A stretch of 64,000 nt of DNA, from contig QPMI01000066.1 in the NCBI GenBank assembly GCA_004431415.1, forward strand, positions 124,001 through 188,000. Direction: 5' to 3'. The translations under genes were made by a program, and so were the position numbers. Shown piece after piece: positions 22,701 to 33,681 of this stretch (position 1 is the stretch's first letter; each line of letters begins with the position of its first letter). This DNA is from Cyanophora paradoxa. Lineage: Eukaryota > Glaucocystophyceae > Cyanophorales > Cyanophoraceae. The notes under the pieces were generated by a model. That model did not search any database. It was not told the DNA's origin and saw nothing but the letters and a program-made list of their open reading frames with translations.

Positions 22701-25700
22701 GCCGGGCACCTGCAGGTTGAGGAAGCGGATGCCGTAGACCTGTGCGAGGGTATCGGTCAGCTGCAGGGTGAAAGGGCCGGGGTGGGGTGGGGTGGGGGGG
22801 GGGGAGAAGGGGGGAGGGGGTGGGGTGTGGGAGGGGGGGGGGGGGGTGGGGGGCGCACCCCCAGATCCACGGCGAGCTCGGGCACGAGCTGGAAGATCAC
22901 ATCAAGGTCTGGTCGGGGGCAGCGGGTCGGAGCGTGAGGGCGCGAGGGCCGATTCGAGCGAGGGACGGCTGCGCATGCGCACAGACGCTGCTCGGCGGCT
23001 TGAGCTCGGGCAGCTTGATTTCCGGGGGCTTTCCATCCATCCTGCGCGCCCCGGGCTCGTCGAGGCGGGTGGGGCGGTGCGACTGCGCGGCGGGCGCACC
23101 AGCCCGCCACGGGCTTCAGCTGGCCGCTCTCGTACTTGAGGCCCAGTTCGACGCCCGCCGTTAAAGACGCCTCCAGATTGTTCTCCCAGGTCACTGCGAC
23201 GCGGCGCGAGCCCTTGGACGTCGACGACCGCGACCGCGGGAGGGCTGCGGTCCGGCGCACGGGAAATGTCGCCGAGGAGGCCGACTCCCACCTGGCCGCG
23301 ATGCCCCGGCCCAGCTCGGATCGCGATCGCGCGAGCGAAACAAGTAAGGCATCGGAGTTTCATGGCAGCTCACGGTAAAGTAGGGGACGACGGTGATCTT
23401 GACGGGGCCGACCGAGAAACTCAAATCCCTGTGGGGAGTGGGCGGGAGGAACAGGAGAAGGAGGGCAGGACGACGACGCAGAAAATTAAATGGCAGCGCA
23501 CCATTCCTTCTTGAACAGCTCCTTGTACACGCCGACATCGAACGTGCTGCGCGGACCGGACGATCAACATTGTGCACAGCGGCGGCGGTGAAAAGCGCGG
23601 GGATCGAACACGGAGACGTAGACGTTCACGAGCGCCTTCGCTTTCACGCCCGCATACTTCGTGAGCGACATCGACTCTGGTGCAGAAAGTTCAAGGCTCG
23701 GCAATCGGCACTGCGCGAATGCGCCGCAAGAAGGCCCCGCGCACGGAGGTTGTAGTTTGAAATCTTCATCTGAAACTTCTGGCCGGCACCGACTGCCGAG
23801 AAATGGTGCGCGCGAGCGCTTCAGTCAGATTGCGAGCCGGCGCGGCCGCGGTGCCAGGTTCAGACGACACACGCACTCCAGAAATAGCTGCGCCCGAGGC
23901 GACTTCATGATTAGATGCGGCAGACCAGAAAGAATTCGGATTCGAAGGGCATCGCTTTGCGCACATTTCCTTGGGCTGGAGATGTGAACAAGCGAGCGGG
24001 GGCAGACGGTCAGCGCGGGAAGAAATTACAATCCGGAGAGGAAACGTTTGCGGCGCACGTCGATCTTCACAGTGCCATACATGTTGCCTTGGACTGTAGC
24101 GCCTTCCTTCTTTGGGATGTCTTTGCCAGCCTATGAAATAAATAAACATCCGAACCGAGCGCGCGAGTGTGCGCGGGTCGGGGCTGGGTTCAAAATAGTC
24201 GCGAGGAGCGCATGCGCACGTTTACTGAGAAATCCAGCTCGCTGAATGGGCGCCATACATTATCAGACGGCCGCAACGGACAGCATGCGCGATGAGAGAC
24301 GCACAATTTCGGCAACTTGTTCATTTGCCGGTGGAAGGTTTCCTGCACGCAAGCGTAAGGGATGGCAGACTGATAATCGTGCAGCAAGAATTCGAACGCA
24401 CGTCGAAATTGTAGTTCGCGCCGATCGGGGCAGGAATACCTGCGAATGATTACACACTCTCGTCTTTCTTTCTTTCATTTTTCTTACGGAATGTGAAATC
24501 GCAATCCTGACACGTGAGGTCAATACAAGCATCGCTGAGAAGCTCAGGGGACTGAAATAAAATTTTGCGCACCCCAGCAAGACACTGCGTTCGAGGTGGT
24601 ACGGGAGCGAGAGTCAGGGCGGGGCGAGGAGTAATATTGTCCCATCGGAAATTAAAGAGCCACGCGAACCCCAGCGGCCTCGACTGCCAGAGCGGCAAAG
24701 TCGAGAAGCCGGTTGGCGTTCGCGGCCAGCTGAAGAGGAAACGCTTAAGCTCAGCATGAGAAACTCGCTGCAGCGCGCGAGAGAGGCCCCGCGCACGTCA
24801 TCAATTTGTTTATCGAGTTCCGTTTGGACGGTCTTCAGCGCTTGTGTGGCCGGCTTAACGATGAAGTCCAGTTTGCCACCTGAAAAACGTCGGTCAAATC
24901 TAATTGCCCGAACAAATCTTGCGATCGAAAGTGTGGAGCTTTTGCCGCACCGGTCAAATCGTTTGCCTGCGCGTTGACGGTGTGCATAAATTCGCAAGCA
25001 CGTCAGGCTGTAGGCTCCAGCGTACCGCATTCATTAAAGATATCGGGAAGGAGATGGCTCTGAAAAACGGGAAGGTAAGATTTTCGGAGTATTGCGAGTC
25101 CACATGTACAGGTTTAATTTGCGCACGCGTTGACCACTTGCCTGCGAGAACGACCGTCAGGCATGCGCAAGGCGGCTGATCTTTGGGCGCGGGCCTCGCT
25201 CACTTTGCGACGTCCGCAATGGTCGTGACGGCGTCCTTCATCCAGCTAATGGCCTGTGCCCGCCCTTCAGCTCGCTCACTTGCTTGCGTAAACAGCGAAA
25301 ATGCGCGCACCGACTTTACCGCGCCGATGCACGGCTTGATGATGTTGCTGGTCGCAATTCCGCGGTCAGGATTGGCCATGGCATGTGCACGCAGATCGCG
25401 GATACGGGCTACGGGCTTAAGCGCACTTGTTGATCCAGCCAAATAACCTCAAGTTCCGCCTCTGACCGCCTGACGGCGCAGTTCTAGAGCCCGCAGCGGC
25501 CGACCGGCCCCTCTTCTCAGTGCGGGTCGACGACTCGGTTGCGTTCGCGAAGCTCTTGAGGTGCGAGCGGGCGGTCCCTCCGCTGTGCTGCCTGTGGACC
25601 GGCCCGCGATCGCGCCACTCCTTTGGGTCTGGTGGCAGCGGCAAGTTTCTTTTCAGGCGTGCCGGAGCCGATTGAAGGAAGCCAAGAGAGGTTCGCACCG

Positions 25701-27368
25701 AAGTCGTGCCCCCGAACACGGCCTCGCGACTTGTACGTGTGCTCCGGAATGCGCCACGAGTCACTGCGGAGGGATCGGGGAATCAGGACCGCGGCGAGGC
25801 GGTCAACGTTGCGCTCCTGCAAGTTAAATATAGGGCGCACGAGTGCGGCGAGCCGATGTCCTCCTGGTGGACCTCGAGGTCGAGATCCCTGAAGATCTCC
25901 TGCGTCGGGGCGTCAACGTCGGGCACGGCGGCCTTATAATATAAATTCGAAGGGGTCAGAGGCAAGCTTAAGTGCGCACCGACAGAGTGACCTGCTCGGT
26001 GCGCATGTCCACGCACGTCCCGCGGATCGATCCGTGGCCGGCGCCGTGGCCAGCGCCCTCTGGATCCGGATCCCCGCCCTTCAGAGGCTCCTTTTTCGCG
26101 ATGACCGAGCACTCGTGCACGTGAGTCTCCAGGATCCGGACCATGAGGCCCGTCTGCATTCCCGAGCAAGAGAGAATTCGAAGGCGTCAACAAATTAAAT
26201 GATCATGATGATAAAGTAAATGCGAAGCGGCCATGCATATGGCCAGATCCCTCGATCGCGCACCTCCACCTTCTGCTTCGAATCGATGTCGTCATCGAAC
26301 TCGTCATCGGCGAACGCAGATCCGGTGGCGCATGCCCTGAAATTTGAGAATACATGTACATTTCCTTTTCGTCTCAGTCTGCGATTGCACATTCGAATTC
26401 AATTCCAATATGATTCGCGCACCAATGAGCGTCGCCGACGACAATCCTGACGGTCGAATTGGAGCACTCAGCAATTCGGTGACGCACAATTTTGCAACGC
26501 TCAATTATACGAATATTGAATTGCAGAGGGCGCACTTTCCCGGCTGGAACTTGCGCGCGTGCGCGTGCGCGTGGTGGCCCTCTCCTTGCGCCCCGGTGGC
26601 CGAGTGGCCGGCCGCGTCGTGTTCGTGGGCCTTCAGTACGACCGAGACAGAGTCGGGGCTGTGGGCGCAGTGCACAGCCAAGACGGCCGACTCTTCGTCC
26701 AGAGATACGAGGTCAGCAACCTGAGAGTGCGGGCATGTTAGATATGTGCCGTTTTACATTTCTAATGCGCTGATCGAATGCAGCGTGCCTGGAGAGCCGT
26801 GAACCGGAAGTGCGTTCGGTGACCTCTCTTGTTCGTGCGAAACTCCTCGTGGTCAAAGTGAGTGTGGCCGGTCTGAGGTCGTTGGACGATCATAAGCGCG
26901 ACATTATTTAATTAAATATTATCCAGCTGCGCATGCATTTATGCATTGCATCGGTTACCTTCGGGTCTTTCCACCGTTTCGCGTCGTGGCCTGGAAGAGC
27001 ACTTGGCTTCGAGAGGTGCGGCGGCCGCGCCACGAACGGCTTTGCGCCCCCCCCGACATGCGCCGCGCTTTTCCATGCATTGTCTGGGCCAGAATGGGGC
27101 ACGGCTCGATTCGACTGCAGATCAAGCGCGCACGCGAAAGGTGGCCATTTGCAAGGATGCCATCCCGATCATTGGATGTCGAACCTACGAGGTCGGACTC
27201 GACACGGCTCGCCGCACTTGAGGCTTCGGCGCAGCTGTAGGCTGCGGCAACGAAAAGCAACACGGCTGCCAACACGAAAGAAACGCCGGCGGTTGAGCTG
27301 AGGGCCGACCGACGTCGACGCTGCTCAGGCCGCCATCGTTCGCGATCGCGCGCATGGGTGCCTGCCAT
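13707..27368 (-). CDS. Large secreted/surface protein with beta-helix domain and C-terminal hydrophobic anchor
   Basis: Seen: the chosen ATG (27366-27368 on plus) opens with a basic stretch and the hydrophobic run AGVSFVLAAVLLFVAAAY, a signal peptide or signal anchor. Many short minus-strand exons follow (for example near 25200-25440, 24060-24130, 23110-23210, 22160-22240, 21050-21420, 20610-20720, 17624-18026, 17084-17302). From about 17600 down to 15300 the exons encode beta-helix coils. The last exon (13707-13943) ends with a Ser/Gly-rich stretch and CSAAALLAAAACLWLSLLHVF before the stop, a GPI-type signal or membrane anchor. Known: parallel beta-helix ectodomains occur in adhesins and carbohydrate-active proteins. 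The domains between 18000 and 27000 I cannot name. The whole span might be two genes rather than one; exon joining is unresolved there. Confidence 0.5.
15270..17610 (-). other. Beta-helix (Pmp-like GGAI / FxxN) module of the minus-strand surface gene
   Basis: Successive exons read, from the 5' side: GIFLRPGVYVKNVS; NNLGPAFVVSHASPAVV; SRSGGAVSLLDGASAAFL; KTHGGAVVVLGESSAIF with NSTFFHNEA; VGGAIAVVKSSATVTI with TTFRRN; SGGAIWAGSPVAVSKC; LTMFEENAAYFAGGGALVA; MVGGAVSVGLPGG; GQGGGIAVMGTNTPVVVEE with NGNQAFGGGGIYAADS; and IGGGMLVDP with SVFLQN. The recurring GGAI/V and FxxN pattern is that of polymorphic outer-membrane-protein and pectate-lyase-like right-handed helices. At least eight coils are visible, nearly one per exon. 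Confidence 0.85.
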
Positions 27369-30300
27369 GAACAGGATCGAATGCTTGCCTGGTGCAGCGC
27401 TACCGACTCGGCGATCCAGATCGCAAGTACTGTACACGCGTATGAGTGCACGCGGCACGCGCTGGGCCAGCTCAAGTCCGGTTGCAGGCTTACAAGCTTA
27501 AGGCTTGCACGAGTTCAATTTACAGTGTTGCGCATGCGCCGCCCTGTCGCCTTCAACGTGGCCTTACGCAGCAGACCCGGCAGAGCGTACCGCCTTTAAA
27601 ATTTCTACCCAGAGCTCCGGTACGCACATGCAGTGTCATGCACAGACAGGTCCTACAGGCTTAGGGAGGTCCGACAGTCCGATCCTACAGTCAGGCTCGA
27701 TTTTAAATTTCAGAACCCGGTAAAGTCGATTCGAATTTGGCGAAGTTTCAACGGTTTCGAACTCATCAGCTGAGTCAGCAGTGCCAGTCTAGTACTAGTC
27801 GCATGCGTGCCGCATGACCCGCAGACTGGCCATGGGCCATGGCCCATGGGCCGCAGTGCGGCGCACTCAGTGCCAGTGACTGCCGCCGCAGTGCCGCGCA
27901 CAGTCCCCGGGCCCGCGCACAGCGGCGTAACTTAGTAGTAAGGTACTGCGGCCGTGATCTCGGTACTCACTGAGTCAGAGACTCAGATCGCCGACTCGAC
28001 GCGACGCGTACGGCGCCGGCGGGTCGACGGCGACTCGACGCCGAGTCACTGAGTCAAGAATTTGCCAAGCCCCTGGCAAGTTGCGCGCGCCGTCGAGCCG
28101 CGCGACTCGAGCGTCAGTGGCCCGTCGCTGATCAGGCACTAAATTAACTAGCGACATCATGGCATTAATTAAAAAACGCGGTGTAAATTAAAACCTAGCC
28201 GAAACTTTCCCAAAAACAAATAGTCCGCCGTCACGGCGTCACGCGGTCCAAAAACAAACAAATAACGCCGTCCCAAATTAACGCGGTGTAAACTTTTGAG
28301 GCTTGTATGGGACGGTTACTTTGGGGGGTAATGTATATGGTCCATAATATGAGGCAACTTCGGAGCAGAGAATTAACGCGGACCTTTTTTGTCACGCGGT
28401 AGCGGCGGTACGCGAGTTCTTGTTTCGGTGCGTTAATTATAACTGGTACCATCGAATTTGGTACCGGTAGTAGTGAGTCTACTAGTGACTCACTAATTAA
28501 AGTAAGTGAGCAAAACGCATTAATTTGGTGCCGCAGTAATAGCCATTGGGCCCTGGGGCCTGGGCAGTGGGCCCTGGCCATGGCAGCGGGCATGCCTGCG
28601 CATGCACTGCGGCAGGGTGCAGCTGAGTGACTCAGAGTGAGTCGACAATGAGTCGTGTCAATGACTCGACAGAGTCGACTGACTCGACTCTGAGTCAACT
28701 TCTCAGTCAAGGCCTGCCGAGGGTGCGCATGCACGTGCAAGTGGCTGCGCTGCCACTGCCAGGCTGGGGCGGCGGTGGGGCCAGCGCTAGCGGCTAGCTG
28801 CGCATGCAGGCTGCAGCGGCGCCACTGGGCCAGCGCATGGCATCATTGGCCTGAAAGCTATCACAAGCCCGGCGGCCTCCCCGTCAAGCCCCACCTCTAG
28901 CCTCGAGCCTGCGCCCCAGCCAGCCCACCGGCCGGCTGCCGGCGGGTGGCCACCTCATAAAACCGAAAAGGAGTGGTCCTGCTGGCCGACAAATAGCCGC
29001 CGATTCGCCGGGCTGGCCCAGGCCTGGGGACAAAGCCTGATGCCAACCGGCCAGCCTGGCAGCTGCAGCGTGCAGGTTGGAGCCTGGAGCCTGGAGCTGG
29101 TCGGCTAGGGCCGCTAGGCCAGCGCACACTACAGAACTAGTTAATTTAGTAAAGGAAAATAATTACTGCCACTTCAGCAGCTGGTAAATTTTTAGCAGTT
29201 CGCGGGGCTTTTGTATGGCGGAGACGGGACTACCCCTAAGAAATTCTCGGCTTTAGCAGGCGGGAAATATTTAGTACATCGCCCAAAAACTTTTAGTACT
29301 ATAAATATGCAGCCCACTAAATATTTCTAGTTCTACAGGCTACAGCCTACAGCATATCAGTATGGCCAGTTGGATGCCACCACGGATCTGATCGTGAATC
29401 GTGATCATCATATATAGTATTAATAGCTACTAGTAAGTAACTCGGCCGCCAGTCGCCTGCCGCAGCGACTCATCATGATATATCAGGGAGTCATGAATCT
29501 ACGACTCATGATCAGGGGGCCAGGGGCCGGGCCAGGGGCCAGCCCGGCCAGGGCCCTACCGGCCCGCGGGGACCGGGGTTACGGCGGGGTATACCCGGGC
29601 GGGCCGGGCCTACCGTGGCCGGTAGCCTCGGTAGGGGACCGTAGGCCTGCCAGCCAGTGCCACTGTGCCAGGCTGCCACAGCCTGCCAATTGCAAGTTGC
29701 TCGGCTGCATGTGCGCGCCGGCGCGCCACTACGTCACGGCGTATACTAGCCCACCACTGGGGCCACCAGTACTGGCAGTGTACTGCCTAGTAAGTTATTA
29801 GTAACCCTACCGTCTCTCAAAAAACAAACCAAAAACAAGCCTTTTTTCGCGCGAAAAACAAAAAAGCCGGTTTCTTTGCAAAGCTCTTCACTGAACACAC
29901 AATTTGAACACATAGTTTGAACACATACTTCACCGAAATATTTTAATCATTGAACACAAGAATAGAATTATACGGTTTATACCGCGAATTCGAATACAAG
30001 CGACACTTTCTTCAAAGAATGACACTTTTCTTACAAGCGAATACAAGCTTTCCAAATTTCACTTTCTGCAAAGAATATACGTTCGGCGAAAAAAAACCGA
30101 AAATTCGGCGAATGTATTACCTGTGTTCGCGGACAAAAATCGGAGAGAATTCGAACACACAAAGTCACACAAATCGATATCCATGAGGTTTCTTTTCGTC
30201 TCTGTTCCGAGTTCAGGAATCAGGGTTGCTTTTCAGCCGCGAGTTCGGCTCCGAGCCTCCGCCTGCGGTCCAGGCTGCGGACCGCGGGCGGGGTCCGGGA

Positions 30301-30617
30301 CCGGCGGTCTCCGCCGCTCTTCGGCCACAAATTACCGTAGATTCGCGTAGAACACATAAATACCGCGCCCACTTAATTACCGCGGTACCAAATTACCGCG
30401 CCGAGAATTTGTTAAAACGCGGTAATTAGGCACCGCGGTCATAAGCTCCAGCCAAGTTACTCCATACAGTACCCCCCACGATTACCGACCCATACAAGCC
30501 ACCCGATTACGATTTTTGCTACCCGAGCTCGGGCCGGAGTTTCTAACGCGGTAATTTACTACTAAGTTATGCCGCGGTAATTTCCGATAGATTTCGACGT
30601 CCGAGTACTACTTCGTA

Positions 30618-30878
30618 AACTGTCGGACGGCTTAAATTGCCGTGGTGCCACCGTGTAAAATTGCCGAACTTCGGAATTCGCCCGCGGCCCAAAACCGGAA
30701 TTGCGAATTTGCCGCGCCAATATTAATGAGAATTGCCTTTCCGGTGCTTTACCAGCTTGAGAGTTTAGCCCTACCCCCTGAGAATTCGAATTGCCGCGGC
30801 TCTAGCTAAATTGCCGAATTCGGCCTCTCAGCAATTTACGGCAATCTAAGACCACGGCAAAAAAGCAATCCTACAGTA
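30618..30878. mobile_element. Decayed member of the ACTGTAGGACGGC inverted-repeat family
   Basis: The left end ACTGTCGGACGGCTTAAATT...CCGTGGT and the right end ACCACGGCAAAA...CCTACAGT are imperfect inverted repeats and match the termini of the intact element at 32627-32845. The interior contains several AATTGCCG words. No target duplication is visible, consistent with age. There is no coding capacity. Confidence 0.6.
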
Positions 30879-31206
30879 TATATACGTATACGCGTTGACG
30901 TTAACGCGCGCTGCACATCACTGGCATACTATGATCGGATAGCACTGGCAGCAGCACATGTACTACGGACAGTCGACGGTACAGCCTTCACTGTTAATGT
31001 TCAAACGGTTGCAAATACGTATACATGAGGCCGGCCCATGCCATGATCACATGATCATGATCATGATGATGCGGGCCATGCGGCGCGGTCGGCGACTCGG
31101 CGGTCGCTGCAGGCCTGGCAGGCCCGGCGGCCTACCACTGGCACGGTGGCACCGTCTGGCAGGCCTGGCAACTTCGAATTCCGGGCCTAAGTTCCGGCCC
31201 ACTTCT

Positions 31207-31440
31207 GTGGCCTGTAAAAAAATGCCGTAAATTGCCGAGACGCTGTATAATCCTGTATTCGGCAATTTAACGACTCTGCCAGGCTGCAATGTTGCTGGGG
31301 GTAGGTATATTTCTCGAGTCTAGCCCGCCAATTGCAAAGAGCAGAATCTGAATTCGGCAATTTATCGCCACGGCGATTCTGGTTTTGGACGAATTCGGCA
31401 ATTTTTCGCCTCGGCAATTTTCCGCCTCCTTCAGACAGTA
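31207..31440. mobile_element. Internal relative of the 32627-32845 element
   Basis: The segment shares a collinear series with 32650-32835: GCCGTAAATTGCCGAGA, a CGGCAATTTAA-like word, GCAATGTTG-TGGGGGTAG, GAATTCGGCAATTTAT, GGTTTTGGACGAATTCGGC and a final CGGCAATTT. Its ends are not recognisable as the family termini, so it is truncated or diverged. It is non-coding. Confidence 0.65.
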
Positions 31441-31844
31441 GGCGGCAGTGCCCGCGGCACTACTAGTACCTGTACTGGTTGTACTTCGGCCCGGGGCAAT
31501 TGGCCATGGCGCAGACAGCGGCAGACTCCGCCGCGCATTGGACTCTTACTTTGGCTTAGCGTGAGCTGCGTGACTCGCAGCCTGGCAGTCTGAGTCGCAG
31601 ATTTGTTTCACTTGTTACTATTAGTAAGTTAGTAGTAGTAAGCTGGCAAGTTGCATAATTTACTTGCATTCAATGATTGCAACTCACTAATGAGTCACAG
31701 ACTCACAGGCTCACGAAGTTATGCTTGCCAAAAAAAAGTTGTAGAACCAGCTGGCAGCTGCAGCCTGCAGCCTGCAGTCTACCGTAGTACCGTAGTACGT
31801 AATACGTATACGTATTTTTGTGAGTCGTGAGTCTCGTGAGTAGT

Positions 31845-32203
31845 GCTGTCGTCAGTCAGTCCCCCGGCTGACCCAGTCCGTCAGCCCCCCTGACTGTGGC
31901 CAGGCACGATGTGCGAGAAGAGAGGACGAGAAAAGGAGATTCGGCCCGGGGCCCCCGCCAGGCGCACGTCAGACTCCATATGCATTAGACTGTTACCATG
32001 CACACGGGCGGTTTCTTGAAGATTTCAACGACAGAAGATTATTTTTTGGTCGACCCACGTCAGCTCTAGATGGAAAAAGCCCACAGGGGGGCACGCTCCC
32101 AGCAGGGTGTTGTATGGGACTGAGAAAACGTCAGTCAGCCAAAAGCTGACCCAGTGAGGTCAGTCAGACCCTCTGACTGTGACTGTCAGTGACTGACGAC
32201 AGC
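31845..32203. mobile_element. 359-bp non-autonomous element with 14-bp terminal inverted repeats
   Basis: GCTGTCGTCAGTCA at 31845-31858 is the exact reverse complement of TGACTGACGACAGC at 32190-32203. Sub-terminal GTCAG/CTGAC words (GGCTGACCCAGTCCGTCAG; AGCTGACCCAGTGAGGTCAG) continue the symmetry. The interior has no open frame of interest. I cannot define a target duplication. Class unknown. Confidence 0.6.
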
Positions 32204-32211
32204 CCTACTAT

Positions 32212-32302
32212 ACTCGTGAGTCGTGAGTCGTGACTCGTGACTCGGAGTCGTGAGTCGTGAGTCGTGACTCGTGAGTCGTGACTCGGAGAGTCGGAGTCAT
32301 AT
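32212..32302. repeat. GTGAGTC/GTGACTC short tandem array
   Basis: Heptamers GTGAGTC and GTGACTC alternate about twelve times (CGTGAGTCGTGAGTCGTGAC...), with a larger period of about 35 bp through GTGACTCGGAGTC. The array directly abuts the 359-bp inverted-repeat element. A looser version of the same words occurs at 31820-31842. Confidence 0.75.
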
Positions 32303-32330
32303 ACCAGTGATCATGATGATACCCGGAGAG

Positions 32331-32426
32331 AATACTGCGCTACCAAATTACTGCGTTCCATCGGCCTCGAAAATGCATTATTTGTTAGCAAAGGGGGTAA
32401 TACTGCGCTACCAAATTACTGCGTTC
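32331..32426. repeat. 28-bp perfect direct repeat, 68-bp period
   Basis: The 28 bases at 32331-32358, beginning AATACTGCGCTACCAAATTA, recur exactly at 32399-32426. A third, inverted GCGCAGTAAT word follows at 32439. The words resemble the AATTACCGCGG family elsewhere in this spacer and may be parts of an element with internal duplication. Confidence 0.8.
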
Positions 32427-32615
32427 TAAAAATTTTGAGCGCAGTAATATGATATACGTAGCGCAGTAGTATATGGTAATTAAGTATTACAGGGTAGTAC
32501 CGTAGTACGTTTTACTAGTATTATAACAGGTAACTCCTTGTACCGTGTACGCCGCTTCACCGTACTACGGTAGTACGCACGGTAGTATACGTAGTCGAAT
32601 TTTTCGTCAAGAGTT

Positions 32616-32856
32616 TTTGATCACTATACTGTAGGACGGCTTTTTTAGCCGTCGCTTTATTTTGCCGTAAATTGCCGAGAGGCCGCATTCGGCAATTTTA
32701 AGCGTCGGCAATGTTGTTGGGGGTAGAGGTTTTCTTAGGCCGCCATAGAGCGATTGTCTGGATTCGGCAATTTATTACCGCGGCAATTCCGTTTTGGACG
32801 AATTCGGCAATTTTCCACGACGGCAATTTAAGCCGTCCTACAGTATTTGATCACTA
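32616..32856. mobile_element. 219-bp MITE with 16-bp termini and 11-bp target duplication (Mutator-like)
   Basis: The termini TACTGTAGGACGGCTT (32627-32642) and AAGCCGTCCTACAGTA (32830-32845) are perfect inverted repeats. The 11-bp word TTTGATCACTA lies exactly outside each end (32616-32626 and 32846-32856), as expected of a target-site duplication. Known: 9-11-bp duplications are typical of Mutator-like elements. The 219-bp element cannot encode a transposase, so it is non-autonomous. The perfect duplication and termini mark it as the youngest member of its family here. Confidence 0.85.
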
Positions 32857-33009
32857 CAGTAGTACAGTCTACAGATCGAGACTCGGGAGTAGTACAGACC
32901 GACCTTTGATACCTGTGAATTGATCCTTTGAAATATTAATGAGAGAGGGGTACTAGCAGGCTAGATGCAGCTGAACCGTCTATGGCGAAGTCGCGGGCCC
33001 GGCCCGCCC

Positions 33010-33063
33010 GGGGCTGGCGAAAATATGAAGCTGGCGAACTATATTAATATTTTCGTCACGATT
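33010..33063 (+). repeat. Second copy of the dispersed repeat found inverted at 4137-4186
   Basis: GGGGCTGGCGAAAATATGAAG ... ATTTTCGTCACGATT aligns with the reverse complement of 4137-4186. Within it CTATATTAATATTTTCG stands where the other copy has CCATATTTTCG, a 6-bp gain of the form ATT-AAT-ATT. Confidence 0.65.
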
Positions 33064-33681
33064 AGAAATATTCTACAGTTCAACGTGTTTTTTATTGAAT
33101 TACCGGCTACAGCCTCAAGTCTACTCTGCGGCCGGCGGCCCGGCGCCGGCGCCGACTCGGCGCCGGCGCCGACTCGCCGCCGAGTCGACGTCAGCGCCGA
33201 GCTCGCCGCCGAGTCGCCGACTCGCCGTCGACTCCGGCCCCGGGGGCCCGAGTGACCCGAGTCTGATCCGAGTCATCCGACTCGGGCCACTCGGCGCCGA
33301 CTCGGCCGGGCGTCGAGTCCGACGGTCGGCGAGTTGCCGCCGACTTGAGCTCCCGCTGAGCCGCCCCGCCCGTGGCCCGGTGCGCGGCCGCCCTTGCCGA
33401 GTCGGCCGGCCGACTCGCGAATCGCGATCCGATCCGACGATCATCGGCGGCGAGTCAGCGCCGACTAGCACTCGTGCCGCCCATCAGCCGCTGCATTAAT
33501 TGCCACAGTTCAAGCACTGCGGCACCAGCAGCACTCGTTCGCCGTATTTTCGGATATCGCATATACGGGAGCGCAACAATTAGCCGCCGCAGCAGCTCGC
33601 GATCGATCGAGAGCACGAGCTTTGCAGCCTGGCAGCCTGCGAGCAATCGCAACTTGGCAACCGCATCTCGCGATCGTTGAG

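Larger units (their letters stand above)
27369..33681. other. 6.3-kb divergent intergenic region between two surface-protein genes
   Basis: No gene is recognised. GC-rich palindromic stretches (27780-28140, 28540-29130, 29500-29780) alternate with AT-rich ones (28150-28510, 29800-30180). Degenerate words of the type AATTACCGCGG, AATTGCCG and AATTAACGCGG recur throughout 28150-32850. The inverted-repeat elements listed separately lie at 30618-30878, 31207-31440, 31845-32203 and 32627-32845. Both flanking genes start at its edges, so it must hold both promoters, but no core motif stands out. Confidence 0.6.

Noticed and set aside
26490-26740. Plus-strand frame with VVALSLRPGGRVAGRVVFVGLQYD as a separate gene
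   Set aside because: It is isolated, has no splice partners or start context, and lies within the span of the minus-strand surface gene.
32212-32426. Possible CRISPR-like array
   Set aside because: The repeats are short, partly inverted and without regular unique spacers; the 28-bp repeat occurs only twice, in a eukaryotic context.
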